Assembly: GCA_051208045.1 (NCBI GenBank)
Contig: JBPJFY010000002.1
Location: 477,104-541,103, forward strand
DNA: 64,000 bases
Reading direction: 5' to 3'
Origin: LZORAL124-50-18 sp051208045
Lineage (GTDB): Bacteria > Pseudomonadota > Gammaproteobacteria > Pseudomonadales > Oleiphilaceae
The notes under the pieces were generated by a model. The model saw nothing but the letters and a program-made list of their open reading frames with translations, made no database searches and had not been told where the DNA came from. Shown one piece after another: positions 27,040-36,141 of the stretch. The position numbers and the translations under genes are program-made. Position 1 is the stretch's first letter. The number at the start of each line of letters is the position of its first letter.

Positions 27040-27615
27040 TCAGAAATGCAGACTCAGGCCTAGATACACGCCGGAATCCAGTGTAAGGCTTTTATCGTTT
27101 TCAAGCTCGGACTTGATATGGCGATACCCGACTTTTACATCAGCATTCTGAATCACGCGATAGCGCCCTTCGAGTTCGAGGCTGCTTACGCCGTCTGCAT
27201 CAGCAAATGAGGTGATGGCGGGAGCATAATGCAATGACCCATAGGCGGACAATCCCGGCACTTCGGGGATGTTCACGGCGGCGTACCCCCCCAGACCCAG
27301 AGATTGTCCTTCAAAGTCATCCTGTTTGAAAAACAAGGCTTTTACCCCGATACCCGTGGTGGTGGGGTAGTTGCCAATGACGGTTTGTCCTTGGGCATGA
27401 CCATTGAGGTCGAGCACATGACGTGAGCCTTTGTGGTACAGGTATCCGGCCCCGAAATTGGATCGGCTGGGATCCGGGCTGCCAGTGACCTTCATATAAA
27501 CAGATTTGTTGCTGAGCGTGAAACTGGCCTCACCGGCGAGGACCTGTGCAGGCAAAAGACTGGTGGAAACTGCGAGACAGGCAGCTGCCCAAGGCAGGCG
27601 GGTTGTCTTGATCAT
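27040..27615 (-). CDS. YfaZ-like outer-membrane protein
   Basis: 191-aa small beta-barrel candidate. The start at ATG 27615 gives a clean signal peptide (AACLAVSTSLLPAQVLA) and mature GEASFTLSN. Alternating hydrophobic strands with GYLYHKG, GIGVKALFF, GLGGYAAVN, GYRHIKSE and a C-terminal GLSLHF ending in Phe fit an outer-membrane barrel. It resembles the YfaZ family; function unknown. Monocistronic, followed leftward by the large lipoprotein. Confidence 0.72.
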   Translation of the reverse strand: MIKTTRLPWAAACLAVSTSLLPAQVLAGEASFTLSNKSVYMKVTGSPDPSRSNFGAGYLYHKGSRHVLDLNGHAQGQTVIGNYPTTTGIGVKALFFKQDDFEGQSLGLGGYAAVNIPEVPGLSAYGSLHYAPAITSFADADGVSSLELEGRYRVIQNADVKVGYRHIKSELENDKSLTLDSGVYLGLSLHF

Positions 27616-27740
27616 CCTGAAACCTTTAATTATCAACAGATTGGCGCTAACAAGAGCGTGAAAGCTCTGACGTGTTGATGTTAACGGCTCCGTCACGGGA
27701 GTACAACCGCTATTTCTAGTGGCGGCTTGTGATTCAGGGT

Positions 27741-28085
27741 CTATGGATTGAACGCCGTATTGAGTGCTTCAATCTCCGCATGGATTCCCTCACACACGAT
27801 GTGGCAGAGATCAAATATGAAGGGGGCGGCGATGGAAAAATAGGCCAGATTGCTTTCCTTGCGTCGTTTTACAAGGCCTGCATTGCGAAGTGCTGACAGG
27901 TGTTTGGAAATGTTGGGTTGAGACGCGCCTGTTTCCTGAACAAGTTGGTTGACGGACTTTTCTCCCGATTGCAGTGCGTGGAGGATGGTGAGCCGCATGG
28001 GATCTCCCAGCAGTTTAAACCGATGCGCGACTAACTCAAGCGCTTCAGGGGAAAGTGGTTTCGGAGGCGGGAGTGTGGTTGCCAT
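27741..28085 (-). CDS. ArsR-family winged-helix regulator
   Basis: 114-aa repressor-type protein. The winged HTH occupies about residues 20-85 with the recognition stretch ETGASQPNISKHLSALRNAGLV. It lacks the arsenic CxC site in helix 3; its only cysteines are Cys94 and Cys98 (DLCHIVCEG) in the C-terminal helix, which could sense a metal, thiol or sulfide-type signal but are unproven. It is divergent from the RND exporter operon and the gap contains a perfect 16-bp palindrome, so it probably represses itself and that operon. RBS GAGGTTC precedes the ATG. Confidence 0.9.
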   Translation of the reverse strand: MATTLPPPKPLSPEALELVAHRFKLLGDPMRLTILHALQSGEKSVNQLVQETGASQPNISKHLSALRNAGLVKRRKESNLAYFSIAAPFIFDLCHIVCEGIHAEIEALNTAFNP

Positions 28086-28166
28086 ACTAGAACCTCGGTG
28101 GCGTTCTACTGCGAATATAAAACACTCAAATTATACCAATTTAATTGGGAGTGTATACTTGTATAT

Positions 28167-28182
28167 ATAACTATATAGTTAT
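28167..28182. promoter_or_regulatory. Candidate ArsR-family operator
   Basis: Perfect palindrome ATAACTATATAGTTAT embedded in an AT-rich stretch (28126-28200) between the divergent ArsR-type gene and the RND exporter. ArsR-family repressors typically bind AT-rich dyads of this length. The site lies 25 bases before the RND start, where binding would block transcription of that operon. Confidence 0.65.
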
Positions 28183-28206
28183 AAAATAATTTAAATTCCA
28201 CATCCA

Positions 28207-30801
28207 ATGGATCTTTGTATGGCAAAAACCGTCTCTATTTCGGGAACCGGTAAACGCATTGCGTACTGGTCGATGCGGCATCGCAATGGGGTATTCACTG
28301 TTTTATCCCTGTGGGTTGTGATCAGCCTCGTTCTCATGTTGCGTATCCAGATAGATACCGACCCGGAAAACATGCTCCAGGAAACCCATCCTGCCCGCGT
28401 GACCCATGAGTATATTAAACATCAGTATGGGTTGTCCGACATGATTGTGGTGGGCGTCGTGAATGAGACGCATCCGCAGGGCATTTACAACCTGGAGTCG
28501 CTGGCGTCGGTCGCGTCGATCTCTGAATTTGCCCTGGGGATTGACGGAGTGGTCGCCAAGGATCTTATGTCGTTGACCACGGTGGATGATATTCACCAGC
28601 TGGGTCAAGGCACCATTCAATTCCGCTGGTTGATGCGGGAAGTGCCGGATTCACTGGAGAAAACGGCGGAAATACGCGCTTCTGTGGACCGGTTGCCCCT
28701 GCTGAACAATACGCTGGTGTCTGCCGACGGTCGGGCAGCGGCAATCTATGTGCCCATCGTTGCCAAAAAAGAGAGCTTTCGTATCGCAAACGCGCTCAAG
28801 GCATTTGTCGGGGAACAGCACCCGGATGCGTCCTTCTACATCACCGGCTTGCCCGTGGCCGAGGATACCTTCGGTGTGGAAATGTTTGTTCAAATGGCGA
28901 TTTCTGCTCCGGGTGCAGCGCTCATGATTTTTCTGCTCATGTGGTTTTTCTTTCGAAGTACTGCGCTGGTGGCATCGCCGATGCTGATGGCCATGGCTGT
29001 TGTGGTGATCACGATGGGTGCGATGATCGGTGTCGGCTTTACGGTGCACATTATGAGCTCGATGATTCCAATTTTTTTGATGCCAATCGCCGTAGTTGAC
29101 TCCGTACACCTGCTTTCCGAGTTCTCAGACACCTATGATGGGGAAGGACGTGTCGAAGACCGGGTTGCGGAAACGCTTGGGCACTTGTTCACGCCCATGC
29201 TGTATACATCAATTACGTCAGCAATTGGATTTGCGTCACTGGCGTTCACGCCCATTCCACCGGTGCAGGTTTTCGGCGCATTTGTCGCTTTGGGCATTCT
29301 TCTCGCGTTTTTGCTTACTCTGACCTTTATCCCCGCCTATTTGGCAGCGATGAAGCCGGCGTCCTTGGCGAAACTTGTGGGTGATGCTCAAAAAGGTCAC
29401 GGGAGCGCGGGGCGACTGGCGTTGACACTGAAAAAGTTGGGACAAATCGCTATGGCTAATCCACGAAAGATCGTGGGTGTGAGTGCTTTGATGGTGATGG
29501 TCAGTATTGCCGGGCTAAGTCAGATTCAGATTAACGATAACCCGGTGCGCTGGTTTGGCAGTGATCATGACATTCGTGTGGCAGATAAAAAGCTGAATGA
29601 ACATTTTGCTGGTACGTATGAAGTGTACCTGAATCTTAAAACTACACGAGCTGAGAGCGCGTGGGCGTTACTCAAAGCGCATCTGGAAGCGCCTGCGCTT
29701 GAGACAGGCGAGGGCAGCGTGGCGTTACCAGCCGCAATACGGCTGTGGGTGTCAAACAAAATGGTAGCCCTGGAGGAGGAGCAGGCGGCACCCTTCAGTC
29801 TCCTGCTGACAGAGTTGGACAATGCGCTCTTTGAAATCGAAGGCGAAGATAACCTGCGTGCGATTGAGGCATTGATCAGTGTAGTGACAGCACAACAGAG
29901 AGCAGCACGGTTTTTTCAGCAGCCGGAAGCACTGGTGTATATTCGGGATTTGCAAAACACCCTGCAGGCCAGCGGTTTTGTTGGCAAGAGCAACTCACTG
30001 GCCGATCTGGTGATGACGGTGTATCGCGAGTTGCGCGGTGGCACTCAGGGGCTGGCGATACCAGAAACGCCCAAAGCCGTGGCGGATACCCTCCTCAGTT
30101 ATCAGGGATCCCATCGGCCACAGGATCTGTGGCACCTGGTGACCCCTGGTTACGATAGCAGCGTTATCTGGTTGCAACTCAGCTCGGGGGATAACCAGGA
30201 TATGGTTCAGGTCATTCGAGCGGTGGATCAATTTGTGGCGGAGAATCCACTGCCACAGGGCGTGACCTTAGAATGGGGTGGGCTGACATACATCAACGTG
30301 GTCTGGCAGGAGGCGATGGTGAATGGCATGTTCAACAGCTTGCTGGGCTCGTTTGTGATGGTGTTCATCGTCATGGTGGTGTTGTTCCGCTCTGTGGTGT
30401 TCGGTCTGTTGGCTATGTTGCCGCTCACGATCACGATTCTGTTTATTTATGGTCTGATTGGCTGGATAGGCAAGGATTACGATATGCCGATTGCGGTGCT
30501 TTCCTCGTTGACGTTGGGACTCTCTGTGGATTTTGCCATTCACTTCCTGCAGCGTGCACGGGAGATTCAGCGGGAGTCGGGCCGATGGTCGCAGACAATG
30601 ATTAAAATGTTTGACGAACCTGCCCGGGCAATTACGCGAAATGCTCTGGTCATTGCACTGGGCTTCACGCCGCTGCTGTTCGCGCCACTGGTGCCGTACA
30701 ACACCGTGGGTGTGTTCCTGGCGACCATTATGTTGGTGTCCTGCCTGGTCACGCTTTGTGTGCTCCCAGTCATTCTCGCAAGTTGGGTGAAACGTGTTTA
30801 A
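28207..30801 (+). CDS. RND superfamily (MMPL-type) exporter
   Basis: 864-aa inner-membrane protein with two halves, each with one N-terminal helix, a periplasmic loop and five to six clustered helices (about 15-40, 230-400; and 415-440, 700-860). The family signature is seen in SSMIPIFLMPIAVVDSVHLLSEF and in the second half SSLTLGLSVDFAIHFLQRARE. Such proteins export hydrophobic molecules such as lipids, hopanoids or siderophore-like compounds. ATG 28207 and 28219 are both possible starts; neither has a strong RBS. It heads an operon with a LolA-like protein and an outer-membrane barrel, so the four genes may form a lipid export route. Substrate unknown. Confidence 0.9.
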   Translation: MDLCMAKTVSISGTGKRIAYWSMRHRNGVFTVLSLWVVISLVLMLRIQIDTDPENMLQETHPARVTHEYIKHQYGLSDMIVVGVVNETHPQGIYNLESLASVASISEFALGIDGVVAKDLMSLTTVDDIHQLGQGTIQFRWLMREVPDSLEKTAEIRASVDRLPLLNNTLVSADGRAAAIYVPIVAKKESFRIANALKAFVGEQHPDASFYITGLPVAEDTFGVEMFVQMAISAPGAALMIFLLMWFFFRSTALVASPMLMAMAVVVITMGAMIGVGFTVHIMSSMIPIFLMPIAVVDSVHLLSEFSDTYDGEGRVEDRVAETLGHLFTPMLYTSITSAIGFASLAFTPIPPVQVFGAFVALGILLAFLLTLTFIPAYLAAMKPASLAKLVGDAQKGHGSAGRLALTLKKLGQIAMANPRKIVGVSALMVMVSIAGLSQIQINDNPVRWFGSDHDIRVADKKLNEHFAGTYEVYLNLKTTRAESAWALLKAHLEAPALETGEGSVALPAAIRLWVSNKMVALEEEQAAPFSLLLTELDNALFEIEGEDNLRAIEALISVVTAQQRAARFFQQPEALVYIRDLQNTLQASGFVGKSNSLADLVMTVYRELRGGTQGLAIPETPKAVADTLLSYQGSHRPQDLWHLVTPGYDSSVIWLQLSSGDNQDMVQVIRAVDQFVAENPLPQGVTLEWGGLTYINVVWQEAMVNGMFNSLLGSFVMVFIVMVVLFRSVVFGLLAMLPLTITILFIYGLIGWIGKDYDMPIAVLSSLTLGLSVDFAIHFLQRAREIQRESGRWSQTMIKMFDEPARAITRNALVIALGFTPLLFAPLVPYNTVGVFLATIMLVSCLVTLCVLPVILASWVKRV

Positions 30802-30819
30802 ACCTGTTACGGAGGTAAT

Positions 30820-31617
30820 ATGAACCGGTACAAATCTCTGATCTTGATGCTATTTGGGCTGTTTTTGTCCATGACAAGCGTCGCTGAAATGAATGCCAGA
30901 AGCATCATGGAGAAAGCCAATCTGGCAGCGCTCTATGCGGGCAACGATGGGCGCGCTGAGGCCCGGATGAAAATCACCGACGGGCAAGGCCGCGTACAAT
31001 TCAGGCAGTTTACCATTTTGAGGCAGGACGTGCGGGATGGAGCAGACCAAAATTTTTACGTGATCTTCAGCCGACCGGATGAGGTCGCCCGAACGGTGTT
31101 TCTGGTGAACAAGCACACGGATCGTGATGATGATCGGTGGCTGTATCTGCCCGGTTTGGATTTGGTGAAACGCATTGCTGCGGGCGATAAACGGACCAGT
31201 TTCGTTGGCTCCCATTTTTATTATGAGGACATTTCCGGTCGGCATATCGACGCAGATACCTTTAAGCTAGTGGACTCGAGTAACGGTCTCTATGAGATCG
31301 AAGCGATACCGGTAGAAGCATCTCAGGTTGAATTCGCGCGGTATGTGGTGTGGATCGATCAAATCAGTTTTCTGCCAATGAAAGCGGAATACTACGATGC
31401 GCGCGGTAAGCTCTATCGGCGTGCAGAGACGTTGTCTGTTGAGACGATTGATGGTCACCCCACGGGCACGCGCCTGGTCATGCAGGATTTGCGTGACGGG
31501 GGGCAGACAGAAACAGAACTGCGGTTCGTTCAGTATGACATCAATCTGCCGGAGAGTATTTTCACGGAGCGGAGCATGCGGGTGCCGCCTGTCGAGTGGT
31601 TGAAAAGGAAGCCATGA
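30820..31617 (+). CDS. Outer-membrane lipoprotein-sorting (LolA-like) protein
   Basis: 265-aa periplasmic protein of the LolA-like family usually annotated outer membrane lipoprotein-sorting protein. The signal peptide (LFGLFLSMTSVAE) is followed by the family segments ARMKITDGQGRVQFRQFTILR, RWLYLPGLDLVKRIAAGDKRTSFVGSHFYYEDISGR and WIDQISFLPMKAEYYD. A good RBS (GGAGG) lies before the ATG. It is 18 bp after the RND gene and overlaps the next gene; co-occurrence with MMPL exporters suggests that it takes the exported lipid across the periplasm. Confidence 0.88.
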   Translation: MNRYKSLILMLFGLFLSMTSVAEMNARSIMEKANLAALYAGNDGRAEARMKITDGQGRVQFRQFTILRQDVRDGADQNFYVIFSRPDEVARTVFLVNKHTDRDDDRWLYLPGLDLVKRIAAGDKRTSFVGSHFYYEDISGRHIDADTFKLVDSSNGLYEIEAIPVEASQVEFARYVVWIDQISFLPMKAEYYDARGKLYRRAETLSVETIDGHPTGTRLVMQDLRDGGQTETELRFVQYDINLPESIFTERSMRVPPVEWLKRKP

Positions 31618-32951
31618 TGAGAGAGGGATTCCAGAACCTGCGTGATGCAGGAAAACGTATCACGCTGGCCATCCTCCTGGGCAGCAGTTTAACGGTCAGT
31701 GTGAGTGCGGCAACAGCCGCAAGTGCAGAACCCGATGACTGGGGTGACGATGCGTGGACCCAGCCAGAATCAGGATTTCAGTGGTCCGGTTTTATCGAAG
31801 CGCTCGTGGGGGTGCGAACGAATGACAATGACGCGCTTTCCAGCGACGCAACCGCAGCGGAAACGCGCGTGCGACTGGAGACCAGCCGGTATTGGGGGAG
31901 CACATTTTTTGCACTGAAGGCGGATGGCTGGTATGACGACGTGTTGGATAAGCCTTCTGCAGCGCTCGTGGAATTATCATTGGCGGGTCAGCTGGGAAAG
32001 TCGGTGGACTTTAAACTGGGTCGATTTGTTTCCACGTGGGGGACAGGGGATTTGCTGTTCCTCAATGATCTGTTCCCCAAAGACTGGGTGTCGTTTTTTG
32101 GTGGCCGGGAAATGGATTATCTCAAACGTCCGGCAGACAGCGTGAAGCTGGGCTGGTATGGCGATTTCGTCAACGTGGATGTGGTCTGGGTGCCCGTGTT
32201 TGCTCCTGACGACACCATCACTGGTGAGCGTTTCAGTTACTTCAGCCCGATGCAGGGTGAGGAAACAGCGGCACCTCCGAAAGTCGTGGCGGACAAACCG
32301 GACCCTGTTCTGAGTAATGGTGAGTTTGGCCTTAGACTGTCGAAAAAAATCAACGGTATGGAATGGGCTGCCTACTTCTGGCGAGGATTCTTCAAGCAGC
32401 CGGTAGGATGGGAGCCGTCACTGGGGCTACCTGACTACCCAAAGTTAACCAGCGTGGGTGGCAGCCTTCAAGGGAATCTGTTTGATGGCGTTTTCAATAT
32501 TGAGACAGCGTGGTATCAATCCCGAGAGGATTCGCGCGGCGACAATCCGTTTGTACCTAACGATCAACTACGTTTCCTCATCGGTTACCAGCAAGAGTTG
32601 ATCTCTCGATTGACCGGTGGTGTGCAATGGTATGCCGAACGAACCTTGGATCATGACGCGTTGATTAAGAACAGTGCGAATCCCCAGTGGGAAGCAGACG
32701 ACTGGCGGCATGTCATGAGCGCGCGGGTAACGCATCGTGCTTTTCGAGACAATCTGGTCACGAGCGTGATGATGTTTGCTTCGCCCACGGATAAAGACTT
32801 TTTTATCCTGCCCTCGGTTTCCTACCGATTCAGTGATGCGCTCTCCAGTGAGTTGGGTGCCCGTGTTTTTGGCGGTGATGACACGTATACGTTTTATGGA
32901 CAGCACCAGGACAATAGCAATGTGTTTGTGCGGATACGTGCTCGGTTTTAA
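31614..32951 (+). CDS. DUF1302-like outer-membrane barrel of the RND operon
   Basis: 445-aa exported protein. The ATG at 31614 overlaps the upstream stop (ATGATGA), so the genes are translationally coupled. The signal peptide region (LLGSSLTVSVSAATAASA) precedes an acidic WGDDAWTQPESG stretch and then alternating beta strands with FKLGRFVSTWGTGDLLFLND, which resembles the DUF1302 pattern. It ends in FVRIRARF, with a terminal Phe typical for barrel insertion. It is probably the outer-membrane exit or acceptor for the exporter's cargo. No function has been assigned to this group as far as I can tell. Confidence 0.78.
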   Translation: MMREGFQNLRDAGKRITLAILLGSSLTVSVSAATAASAEPDDWGDDAWTQPESGFQWSGFIEALVGVRTNDNDALSSDATAAETRVRLETSRYWGSTFFALKADGWYDDVLDKPSAALVELSLAGQLGKSVDFKLGRFVSTWGTGDLLFLNDLFPKDWVSFFGGREMDYLKRPADSVKLGWYGDFVNVDVVWVPVFAPDDTITGERFSYFSPMQGEETAAPPKVVADKPDPVLSNGEFGLRLSKKINGMEWAAYFWRGFFKQPVGWEPSLGLPDYPKLTSVGGSLQGNLFDGVFNIETAWYQSREDSRGDNPFVPNDQLRFLIGYQQELISRLTGGVQWYAERTLDHDALIKNSANPQWEADDWRHVMSARVTHRAFRDNLVTSVMMFASPTDKDFFILPSVSYRFSDALSSELGARVFGGDDTYTFYGQHQDNSNVFVRIRARF

Positions 32952-32987
32952 ACAACTATTTTTTTAGTAATGAGTGAGGAAAGTGAG

Positions 32988-33200
32988 ATGTTTACCATTA
33001 ATGAAGGATTGCGACTGTTAGCCGGTTTCTTTGTTGTGTTGAGTGTGGTGCTGGCGCATTACGTCAGCGAATACTGGTTATTGTTTACGATATTCGTTGG
33101 ATTGAATCTCTTTCAGTCAGCGTTTACCAAGTGGTGCCCGGCGATGTGGATCCTGGCAAAATTGGGCTTTAAGAAGGAACAAGCGATCTGCGGTAAGTGA
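32988..33200 (+). CDS. DUF2892 (YgaP-type) small membrane protein
   Basis: 70-aa protein with two hydrophobic segments (LLAGFFVVLSVVLAHYV and WLLFTIFVGLNLFQSAF) and the family end TKWCPAMWILAKLGFKKE. This matches the membrane domain of YgaP without the rhodanese domain. GTGAGGAAAGTGAG provides the RBS before ATG 32988. Last gene of the ArsR-controlled operon; the family occurs often beside redox/sulfur genes, which is suggestive only. Confidence 0.82.
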   Translation: MFTINEGLRLLAGFFVVLSVVLAHYVSEYWLLFTIFVGLNLFQSAFTKWCPAMWILAKLGFKKEQAICGK

Positions 33201-33238
33201 CAGGTTAGTGTCTGGTGGACCGCCGTTCAGGCTCCGGG

Positions 33239-33508
33239 TCAAGGACGCGTGGCGATTTCCAGGTCCGTCAACAAACGCAGTGCTTCGGCTGCGTTTTCAC
33301 CGCAGTTTTCCAAAGACGGAACAAATTGACTGCAGACACGAGGCCTTTCCGGACGCCCAAAGAGCTTGCAGCCATTCTGCTCATCCAATTGAACGCACCG
33401 CACGCCGGCAGGTTTTCCTTTCGGCATGCCTGGGATGGGCGAATCAATGGAGGGCGCGATACAGCAGGCAGCGCAACCCGCGCGACAAACGAAAGCTGGT
33501 GAGGTCAT
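33239..33508 (-). CDS. YkgJ family cysteine-cluster protein
   Basis: 89-aa protein with a Cys pattern typical for the Zn/Fe-binding YkgJ (CxxxCCxxxx) family: CRAGCAACC near the N-terminus, then RCVQLDEQNGCKLF and PRVCSQF. The pattern suggests metal or Fe-S binding; no function is known. The ATG at 33508 overlaps the trmO stop (ATGA), so it is co-translated with trmO. Confidence 0.84.
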   Translation of the reverse strand: MTSPAFVCRAGCAACCIAPSIDSPIPGMPKGKPAGVRCVQLDEQNGCKLFGRPERPRVCSQFVPSLENCGENAAEALRLLTDLEIATRP

Positions 33509-34230
33509 GTGCGTGATGGACAGTGGTTGATTTCCAGTATGATGAGGACGTCGTCCTGAACGCGCCATTGTATATCCAAATCATACAGGAGCACACCATA
33601 AATCCGCTCCGGGTCTTTTTGATAAGCGGGTCGCGGATCCATGGCCAAGGTCTGTTCGATAATGTCTATTAGCCCGGGGAAGTGCGATGCCCAGAGCGCT
33701 GCGGCGTCTCTGGCTTGCTGCTCCCAACGAATTTCCAGCGTTGCTGCTGGCGCACCACCGGTAAAGTTGTCCGTTGCATTCGGGACCGCATCCACATAGG
33801 GAAGATAAGGTTTGATATCCAGGATAGGGGTACCATGCAACATATCTGCGCCAACAATATCCACCCACAGTGTCCCACCTTCCTCGCGGAGTCCGGCAAA
33901 TTGAACGCAGGACAATCCAATATGGTTGGGGCGAAACGGGCTGCGCGTGGCAAAAACACCACGTTTTGTGTTGCCGCCCATGCGCGGTGGACGGACGCGC
34001 GGAGACCATTGGCGATCCACGTTGGTATGGAACAAAAACTCGATCCACAAATGTGAGTAGTGGCAAATACCGTCGAACGCTTCAGGTTGGTGATAGGGCG
34101 GAAGCATTTCAATGCTGGCGGGCATCTCGACCAATCCGGGTTGCCGAGGTATACCAAATTTTTCTGTATAACCGCAATGCAGCTTGCCTATCGCGGTGAC
34201 GGTGTGGATGTATTCACCGGTTTTTTGCAA
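33505..34230 (-). CDS. trmO: tRNA (N6-threonylcarbamoyladenosine37-N6)-methyltransferase TrmO
   Basis: 241-aa SAM-dependent enzyme of the TsaA/TrmO family, which methylates t6A37 of tRNA-Thr. Typical motifs are GIPRQPGL near residue 26, KRGVFATRSPFRPNHIGLSC and LDIKPYLPYVDAVP. The start is an unusual TTG, supported by GGAGGT five bases upstream, inside the 3' end of the preceding gene (17-base overlap). Length is as in E. coli (235 aa). Confidence 0.9.
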   Translation of the reverse strand: MQKTGEYIHTVTAIGKLHCGYTEKFGIPRQPGLVEMPASIEMLPPYHQPEAFDGICHYSHLWIEFLFHTNVDRQWSPRVRPPRMGGNTKRGVFATRSPFRPNHIGLSCVQFAGLREEGGTLWVDIVGADMLHGTPILDIKPYLPYVDAVPNATDNFTGGAPAATLEIRWEQQARDAAALWASHFPGLIDIIEQTLAMDPRPAYQKDPERIYGVLLYDLDIQWRVQDDVLIILEINHCPSRT

Positions 34231-35398
34231 ACAGCACCTCCAGCTTGAAGGTTAACGACGGGCTGAGTTTGTAGTGATCATCTCTGGGAAAGGCGAGGAG
34301 CGGAATAATTTCGTAAAACAGCCAGTCGCGGTAGAGTTTTTCCCGGTAGGTCATTTCATAGTAATAGGAGCTCACCGGTTTGCTTTCCTTGCTCTCGGCC
34401 AGCATGCCGAGTCGGTAACGAAGTACTCGGTGCGTGTCCAGTTCATAGAACAGGTTCATCGTAACGGCATGCTCAAACTTGTCCTCATCCCGAATCCACT
34501 GCGTTTCAAAGGTTTGGCGAAAGAACAGCGCTTCGGTGAGGGAGCGATCAAAGTTAGTGATCAGGTTGGCCCCCAGATCCTCGTTGAGGAAATAGTACAC
34601 ACTGGTCAGCAGACTGGCGCTCCAGTCCGGTGTGAGTTGCCAGTCGATGGTACCCTTGGATCGAACGAAAGGATCTGGTGGAAAGCGGAATCGAATACCC
34701 AGATCATGGGTGACCGTCCAGTTTTTTTTCAGCTCGTTGATGACGCGCAAAGTACCGGTGGTGTCGTTGCGCCGGGTTTCATCCAGGCCGCTGATGCGCT
34801 CCGCCGTTCTGCTGGATAAAGACTTCCCTTCATCCGGGTCGTTTTCGATAATGATCCGGTACTTGTCTTTCGTCAGTGGCAGGTTAAACCGAAACTTGAT
34901 GTCGGGATCGAAGTTGAGATCGCCCTGTTTTTTAAACGTTGGGCCCAGTCGAATGCGCACAAAGCTGGTGTTTGAGAAGCTCTGCGTTTGCTTACCGGCA
35001 AAATAGGCATCCATGCGGCTGCCGGTATCCGAAACCCACGCTGACCAACTGTTGCGGGTATCCAGTAGCCAGAAAAGTTGTTCTTCGATGAATGAAAGTC
35101 GCGTTGGGGGGACGTCATCGCGTTCCGGGTCATAGTGTTCAACATAAGAGCGAACTTCCGGTAATGCCTCCGGAAAATCCAGGACGCTGGGTTGGGGCGG
35201 TAAATCTGCCATAGCCAGCACAGGCAATACTCGTTCCGAGGCGTGCAGAATGCCGGGAGTGAAGATGGTGAGGCCAAAAAGCAGGGGCAGGCAGCGCAAA
35301 GCCTTGGTACACAAATGCAGAGCGCACCCAAAAGAACGCTTTGAATGGTGGCCCATTCTGCAAAAGGGTGGTACAGCGATACCCACTCGGCTAGTCAT
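34214..35398 (-). CDS. Putative outer-membrane protein of unknown family
   Basis: About 394-aa protein. The N-terminus holds a hydrophobic stretch (LPLLFGLTIFTPGILHASE), read as a signal peptide ending near residue 55; the true start could be a TTG at 35410 or one of three ATGs. The rest alternates polar and hydrophobic residues (RIRLGPTFKKQGDL, FRFNLPL, DLGIRFRFPP, YEMTYREKLYRDW, LSPSLTFKLEVLF), a beta-barrel-like pattern. Three regions read IRLGP.FKKQGDLNFDP and FETQWIRDEDKFEHAVTMN. No catalytic motif seen. It overlaps trmO by 17 bases, so the two are linked in expression. Confidence 0.7.
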   Translation of the reverse strand: MTSRVGIAVPPFCRMGHHSKRSFGCALHLCTKALRCLPLLFGLTIFTPGILHASERVLPVLAMADLPPQPSVLDFPEALPEVRSYVEHYDPERDDVPPTRLSFIEEQLFWLLDTRNSWSAWVSDTGSRMDAYFAGKQTQSFSNTSFVRIRLGPTFKKQGDLNFDPDIKFRFNLPLTKDKYRIIIENDPDEGKSLSSRTAERISGLDETRRNDTTGTLRVINELKKNWTVTHDLGIRFRFPPDPFVRSKGTIDWQLTPDWSASLLTSVYYFLNEDLGANLITNFDRSLTEALFFRQTFETQWIRDEDKFEHAVTMNLFYELDTHRVLRYRLGMLAESKESKPVSSYYYEMTYREKLYRDWLFYEIIPLLAFPRDDHYKLSPSLTFKLEVLFAKNR

Positions 35399-35454
35399 GC
35401 ATTTACTCAATTCGTTTCAACCCTGATTTAGTGTACCCGGAATTGAGTGCAAGA

Positions 35455-36141
35455 TTAACTCCTTAACCACAACAATACGTAAGGCAAGACCGTGGAAACA
35501 TAGACGCCCATCAGCCCCATACCCAAAGCAGAAAATGCCCCGACGCGGGCGTCGAGCTCGAAGGCGCGTGCGGTGGCGATGCCATGGCCGGTCATTCCCA
35601 GGGACAGTCCCAGCGTCATTGGGGAGTGGTCTATGTACTTTGCCAGCGGAGCGCCTGTGACGGCAACGAGTATTCCCGTGAGAATGACCATCGCAGCGGA
35701 AAGCGAGGGATAGCCACCGATGGACTCAGAAACTCCGATCGCAAAGGGCGTTGTAATGGACTTGGGGGCAATAGAAAGCAAGACGGTCTCCGACGCGCCG
35801 AGACCCCATGCGATGAGCACCGCCAATCCGCTGGTGATGGCGCCGGAAATTATCACGCCGATGAGAATGGGGCGGAAGTTTTCGCGTATGAGGGAAAAGT
35901 TTTTGTGAATGGGAACCGCGAGAGCCACAGTGGCTGTGCCCAGCAAAAGATTCAATATGGACACCTGCTGGTTGTAATGGGCAAAGGGGATATCAGCACT
36001 GATCAATAACGACGTCACCAGTAGGATGCCGACCAGAATAGGTTGGGCGAGGGCGTGTTGCCGCGTGATTCGGTAGACCTGCTGGCCGGCCAGGTAAGCG
36101 CCGAGGGTGGCAGCCAATAGAAACAAGGCAGAGTCTATCAT
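35455..36141 (-). CDS. LrgB family protein
   Basis: 228-aa inner-membrane protein with about seven helices. The signature SIAPKSITTPFAIGVSESIGG (in parts) is diagnostic for LrgB/CidB. LrgA/LrgB were named as holin/antiholin-like proteins in Staphylococcus; in several bacteria they transport pyruvate or glycolate-type small acids. Its start overlaps the stop of the LrgA-type gene by four bases (ATGA), forming the usual pair. Confidence 0.92.
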   Translation of the reverse strand: MIDSALFLLAATLGAYLAGQQVYRITRQHALAQPILVGILLVTSLLISADIPFAHYNQQVSILNLLLGTATVALAVPIHKNFSLIRENFRPILIGVIISGAITSGLAVLIAWGLGASETVLLSIAPKSITTPFAIGVSESIGGYPSLSAAMVILTGILVAVTGAPLAKYIDHSPMTLGLSLGMTGHGIATARAFELDARVGAFSALGMGLMGVYVSTVLPYVLLWLRS

